From: Myoxocephalus aenaeus
Taxonomy: Eukaryota > Chordata > Actinopteri > Perciformes > Cottidae
Direction of reading: 5' to 3'
Length of the DNA stretch: 64,000 nt
Assembly (NCBI GenBank): GCA_038501785.1
Contig: JBAMJR010000040.1
Span: 8,429,001 to 8,493,000 of the forward strand
How positions within the stretch are numbered: position 1 is the first letter of the stretch; each line of letters opens with the position of its first letter. The notes beneath the pieces were generated by a model that did no database searches, had not been told where the DNA came from, and saw nothing but the letters and a program-made list of their open reading frames with translations. The translations under genes and the position numbers were made by a program. Positions 61,113-64,000 of the stretch are shown in pieces.

Positions 61113-64000
61113 TCAGACCTGCTGCTTGCCCAGCTGGGCCCCGTCTCTCCTGCTTCTCGCAGACGACGGTACGAATTTGGGAATAATGATGGGATGAGCG
61201 TCTCTTTCTTTAGCAGCCGGCCTTCCTGCGGCCTCGAAGCCATTCTCCACGTGTGCCTCTTCGTTGTTGTTTTCGTTGTCATCGTCGTCATCATCGTCGT
61301 CGTCATCTTCGTCATCATCATCGTCGTCGTCGTCTTCATCATCATCGTCGTCGTCATCATCATCCGACATACCTTCTAGATTTGAAACGCTCTTAGCCTC
61401 CGTCCCCGGCTCCATTCTCTCCTTAGCTTCAGTGAGCAGTTGGTTGCCATGGAGATGTACTTCTCCCTCTCCCTCCTCGTTATCCTTTCGCTGCTCTTCC
61501 CCATCACTGTCAGAGTCAATGGCGATGGGCTCCGAGAGGTCTAGAGGTATTTTCTGTGGTAAGGTGCTGTTGATTGTCTTGGTTTGGTCTCTACTGGCAC
61601 TGTTGGGTTTCGGGGCGGACGGCGGCGCTTTGGTACCGACCGCAGCCCCCCTCGGCTTTCCCCTCCGCGGCGGCGCCACGCCGCCGTTGGCAGCCACGAG
61701 CTCCCTGTGTTTCCGGAGCGCCTGCTCCGACACCCCTAGGCGCGTCCTAGAAGTCCGCCTCTTGTTGTGCACGCCCTCGTACGCGCCGTCCGCAACCAGC
61801 GCCAGCCCGTGACTCACTTTGCTGAGCGCGTGCATACTGAAGCCCAGCAGCACGCTGGCGTTCTGGGTTTCGCAGTCCTGCACGCATTTCCTTCTTTTGT
61901 TGCCAAAGTGGCTGGAGATGTCCGACTTCCACAGCCAGAGGCTGCCGGCGAGCTTCTCCACCTCCCGCCGAGTGGGATACGGCGCCTGATTGAAATACTG
62001 CGTTAGAAACGCCTTCCTGGACTCGTACGACTCGTTCTCGTGTCCTTTGGGGTCGAGAGCCAGAACTACGGGCTCGTCGGGGTTTTCTACAAACGCCGAC
62101 GGGCCGTTGACGTCGTGCGGGGTGGCCCTTTCCCCGGGCGGCCTCCTTCGTTTCGGCGCGCTAGTGTCAGAGCTGTCGAAGCTGGCCCGTTTCAGGGCGC
62201 CGCTCTGGGCCGGGTTGACCCGAGGAGACTGGGCCGCCCGGCTGTCCTGCCCGTTTTGGGATTTCCCCACACCTCGACAGTGCACCAAGTGTAGTGTGAT
62301 GGTGGAGGCCGTCATGTTACTCGTGTAAACCCCCAAGCAGTGAATACACTTGTAGGTCAGTTTCTTTTCTACAGGGTGGACCGTCTGGATCACCTGGTGC
62401 CTCTCTCTCAGGTGGTGGGCCAGCGAGTCCGAGATTGGGCCCTTGAGGATAGAGAAGCAAAGAGGACACAGCGTCTTGCCCACGTCCTTCCTGTAGGGCA
62501 CAGACGCCTGAGGCGCGCTCTTGGCCGGCGCACCGTCAGCAGCCCCCGAGGGCGTTTTGGGCGGATGCTGTGGCAGTAGCCTCTTCCCTGATATTAGGGA
62601 GGCAGTCAAGGCCGCCGACGCGGAGATGCTGTTGTTCTGAGTGTGAAACGCCACCGACTCCTCCGGCGCGTCTCTCATGTTGTACGTCGTGACGATCAAC
62701 TGAACGTTCTTGGGATTGCCCTGCTGCAGAGTGAGGTCAAAGGTCAAGGGGGAATCCGTGCGCGGCCCGACGGTTTCGTCCGGGTGCGACTGCCGCATGT
62801 GGGCCACCATCTTCTCCACGTCGTTGAAGGTGGCGCGGCAGTGTGGGCAAGACAGGCCGTGGATCAGCATGTGGTTCAGCAGCGTGTCGCTGGGGAGATA
62901 GCGGTTGCAGTACAGACACTTGCTGGTGAAGTTGTGGATCTTCATGATGTAGTTGGCGACCGCGGGCACCTTCTCCGCTTTGTGCTCCTTCTCAAAGTGG
63001 GCGCTGTACACGTTCTCCGGGAAGAGCTCGTTGCAGATGGTGCAGATCTTCCACTTCTGGGTGTAGGACGTGCCGAGGACCGAGGAGCCGCCCTTCTTGG
63101 CCGTGACGGAGGCGACGGTGGTCGCGGCCGCCTGGACGCGCGAGCCCAGAGAGTTGGATTTGAGCGAAGAGGAGGCGTTCACCACGACCGGACTCCGCAG
63201 GCTGCCGCCCGAAATGAGCTGCTTTGCCGCGTGGGACTGCTGGGGCACAGAAACCTGGGCGTTGCCCGGTAAAGTTACCCTCACCTGCTGGCCGCCAATA
63301 GAGAACGACTGGGTGGTGCCGGCCTTCAGACGTATCCCGTCGTGTTTCATCCCGGATAGAAAACTTTGGGCGTTGAAGCCCGTCTTTGAGGAGACGATAA
63401 CCCGACCCAGCTGCTGTGAGCCGGGAGGCCTGGTCGAGGCCATTACCGCGCCTTTAGGGCCCATCCCAATGATGGTCTTGTCCCCGTGGGTTTTGGGGGG
63501 GATCATGATGGTGGGTTTGGGACGGGGGACAATCACGCTGGTGTGCCCGATCATGGCGGTCACCTGGTAGCCAATCCTCTCGTGGTCCTCTATGACGTGT
63601 TGGACCAGTGCCTCGTAGGTCCTCGGGACAAACAGACACTTCTTGCAGTGAATCTGGTTACTGTTCACATTGTTTGTGTTATGGCTCTCTGTGGCTCCTG
63701 CTGAGCCACCATTCTGAGTCTTCTCCCCCGGTTTCACAATATAGGGCTGGGCCACTTGCTGGAAGTGTTCCCGGTAGATGTGCTTTCGCACCACATTGTA
63801 CAAAGGGTCCCTGTAGGTGCACTTCTTGCAGTAGTACACCGCCTGTTCCACGCTGTCCCCGGTCCTTTTCAGCACCCCGTCCTTAATCATGAGACCGCCG
63901 GCTCCCGCCACCATCCCGCCGGGGCCCTGCCGCACGGTGCTGTTGGGCATGTGGAACAGTTTGATGTGTGTTTCCAGAGTCTTTTTGTTGCCATTGTAAG
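61113..64000 (-). CDS. adnp: Activity-dependent neuroprotector homeobox protein, last coding exon (5' truncated by window)
   Basis: ADNP is a nuclear zinc-finger homeodomain protein that represses genes with CHD4 and HP1 (ChAHP complex). The window holds 961 C-terminal residues; about 120 N-terminal residues lie to the right. The frame is open to the edge, where NKKTLETHIKLFH is the second half of the first C2H2 finger. More fingers follow (YYCKKCTYRDPLYNVVRKHI, IHCKKCLFVPRTYEALVQHV, ICTICNELFPENVYSAHFEK, SKCLYCNRYLPSDTLLNHML, LSCPHCRATFNDVEKMVAHM, CPLCFSILKGPISDSLAHHL, YKCIHCLGVYTSNMTASTIT). The homeodomain follows (SRKAFLTQYFNQAPYPTRRE, GSLWLWKSDISSHFGNKRRK). The NAP peptide site reads NAQVSVPQ. 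The C-terminal ~245 residues differ from mammals: PLDLS and IAIDSDSD motifs, then a run of about 30 Asp/Glu. Teleosts have two adnp copies; which one this is cannot be told here. Confidence 0.95.
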   Translation of the reverse strand, partial: YNGNKKTLETHIKLFHMPNSTVRQGPGGMVAGAGGLMIKDGVLKRTGDSVEQAVYYCKKCTYRDPLYNVVRKHIYREHFQQVAQPYIVKPGEKTQNGGSAGATESHNTNNVNSNQIHCKKCLFVPRTYEALVQHVIEDHERIGYQVTAMIGHTSVIVPRPKPTIMIPPKTHGDKTIIGMGPKGAVMASTRPPGSQQLGRVIVSSKTGFNAQSFLSGMKHDGIRLKAGTTQSFSIGGQQVRVTLPGNAQVSVPQQSHAAKQLISGGSLRSPVVVNASSSLKSNSLGSRVQAAATTVASVTAKKGGSSVLGTSYTQKWKICTICNELFPENVYSAHFEKEHKAEKVPAVANYIMKIHNFTSKCLYCNRYLPSDTLLNHMLIHGLSCPHCRATFNDVEKMVAHMRQSHPDETVGPRTDSPLTFDLTLQQGNPKNVQLIVTTYNMRDAPEESVAFHTQNNSISASAALTASLISGKRLLPQHPPKTPSGAADGAPAKSAPQASVPYRKDVGKTLCPLCFSILKGPISDSLAHHLRERHQVIQTVHPVEKKLTYKCIHCLGVYTSNMTASTITLHLVHCRGVGKSQNGQDSRAAQSPRVNPAQSGALKRASFDSSDTSAPKRRRPPGERATPHDVNGPSAFVENPDEPVVLALDPKGHENESYESRKAFLTQYFNQAPYPTRREVEKLAGSLWLWKSDISSHFGNKRRKCVQDCETQNASVLLGFSMHALSKVSHGLALVADGAYEGVHNKRRTSRTRLGVSEQALRKHRELVAANGGVAPPRRGKPRGAAVGTKAPPSAPKPNSASRDQTKTINSTLPQKIPLDLSEPIAIDSDSDGEEQRKDNEEGEGEVHLHGNQLLTEAKERMEPGTEAKSVSNLEGMSDDDDDDDDDEDDDDDDDDEDDDDDDDDDDNENNNEEAHVENGFEAAGRPAAKERDAHPIIIPKFVPSSARSRRDGAQLGKQQV
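61281..61363 (-). repeat. adnp: Asp/Glu codon run in adnp
   Basis: A nearly pure GAC/GAT run with two GAA codons encodes about 28 consecutive acidic residues near the C-terminus. Mixed codons suggest it is kept as protein rather than being a young microsatellite. Confidence 0.9.

Noticed and set aside
62643..63272. 209-codon plus-strand open frame opposite adnp
   Set aside because: Antisense shadow of the adnp coding exon.

Overview
The window reads as teleost fish nuclear genomic DNA. It has long introns with GT-AG splice signals, dense (GT)n/(AC)n, (CT)n and poly-G/C microsatellites, CpG-rich promoters carrying GCTAGC/GCTAAC words, SINE- and hAT-like fragments, and intact vertebrate genes with fish-like divergence. 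There is no bacterial or viral gene content.

Four protein genes are supported, all on the minus strand. From right to left (5' to 3' of transcription) they are: adnp (last exon only, running off the right edge at 64000), pard6b (complete, three coding exons, 50419 to 35991), arfgef2/BIG2 (complete, 39 coding exons reconstructed by splice phase, 32354 to 9620) and bcl2l1/Bcl-xL (first coding exon, 3053 to 2499; the tail-anchor exon lies beyond the left edge). Their human counterparts are all on chromosome 20, with ARFGEF2, PARD6B and ADNP in 20q13 and BCL2L1 in 20q11, so the block looks like conserved linkage brought closer together. I saw no BCAS4-like coding sequence between pard6b and adnp.

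Layout: 1-2498 bcl2l1 intron; 2499-3053 bcl2l1 exon; 3.1-7.3 kb upstream and promoter region with a CpG-rich GCTAGC-bearing block near 6.8-7.3 kb; about 8-9.6 kb arfgef2 3' UTR; 9.6-32.4 kb arfgef2; 32.35-32.7 kb arfgef2 CpG promoter with a perfect 20-bp CACGTG-centred palindrome; about 33.15-36.0 kb pard6b 3' UTR; 36.0-50.4 kb pard6b with an 11.7-kb repeat-rich second intron; 50.4-60.06 kb intergenic DNA rich in repeats (LINE-tail-like, hAT-like, SINE-like, minisatellites, long pyrimidine tracts); 60.06-64.0 kb adnp 3' UTR and terminal coding exon.

The genes do not form a pathway. They act in apoptosis control (bcl2l1), ARF activation at the trans-Golgi and endosomes (arfgef2), polarity (pard6b) and chromatin repression (adnp). 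No wholly new system was seen. The most interesting points are: (i) an arfgef2 exon with an apparent GC donor, bracketed by complementary UG and CA repeats; (ii) apparent loss of one PKA-anchoring helix in fish BIG2; (iii) a CtBP-type PLDLS motif and a SUMO-interaction-like motif in this adnp, with the HP1-binding PxVxL proline replaced; (iv) a ~745-bp foldback element in pard6b intron 2; (v) a duplicated ~130-bp segment at 6.1 and 7.75 kb that differs by a 140-bp block flanked by GCTGAG.
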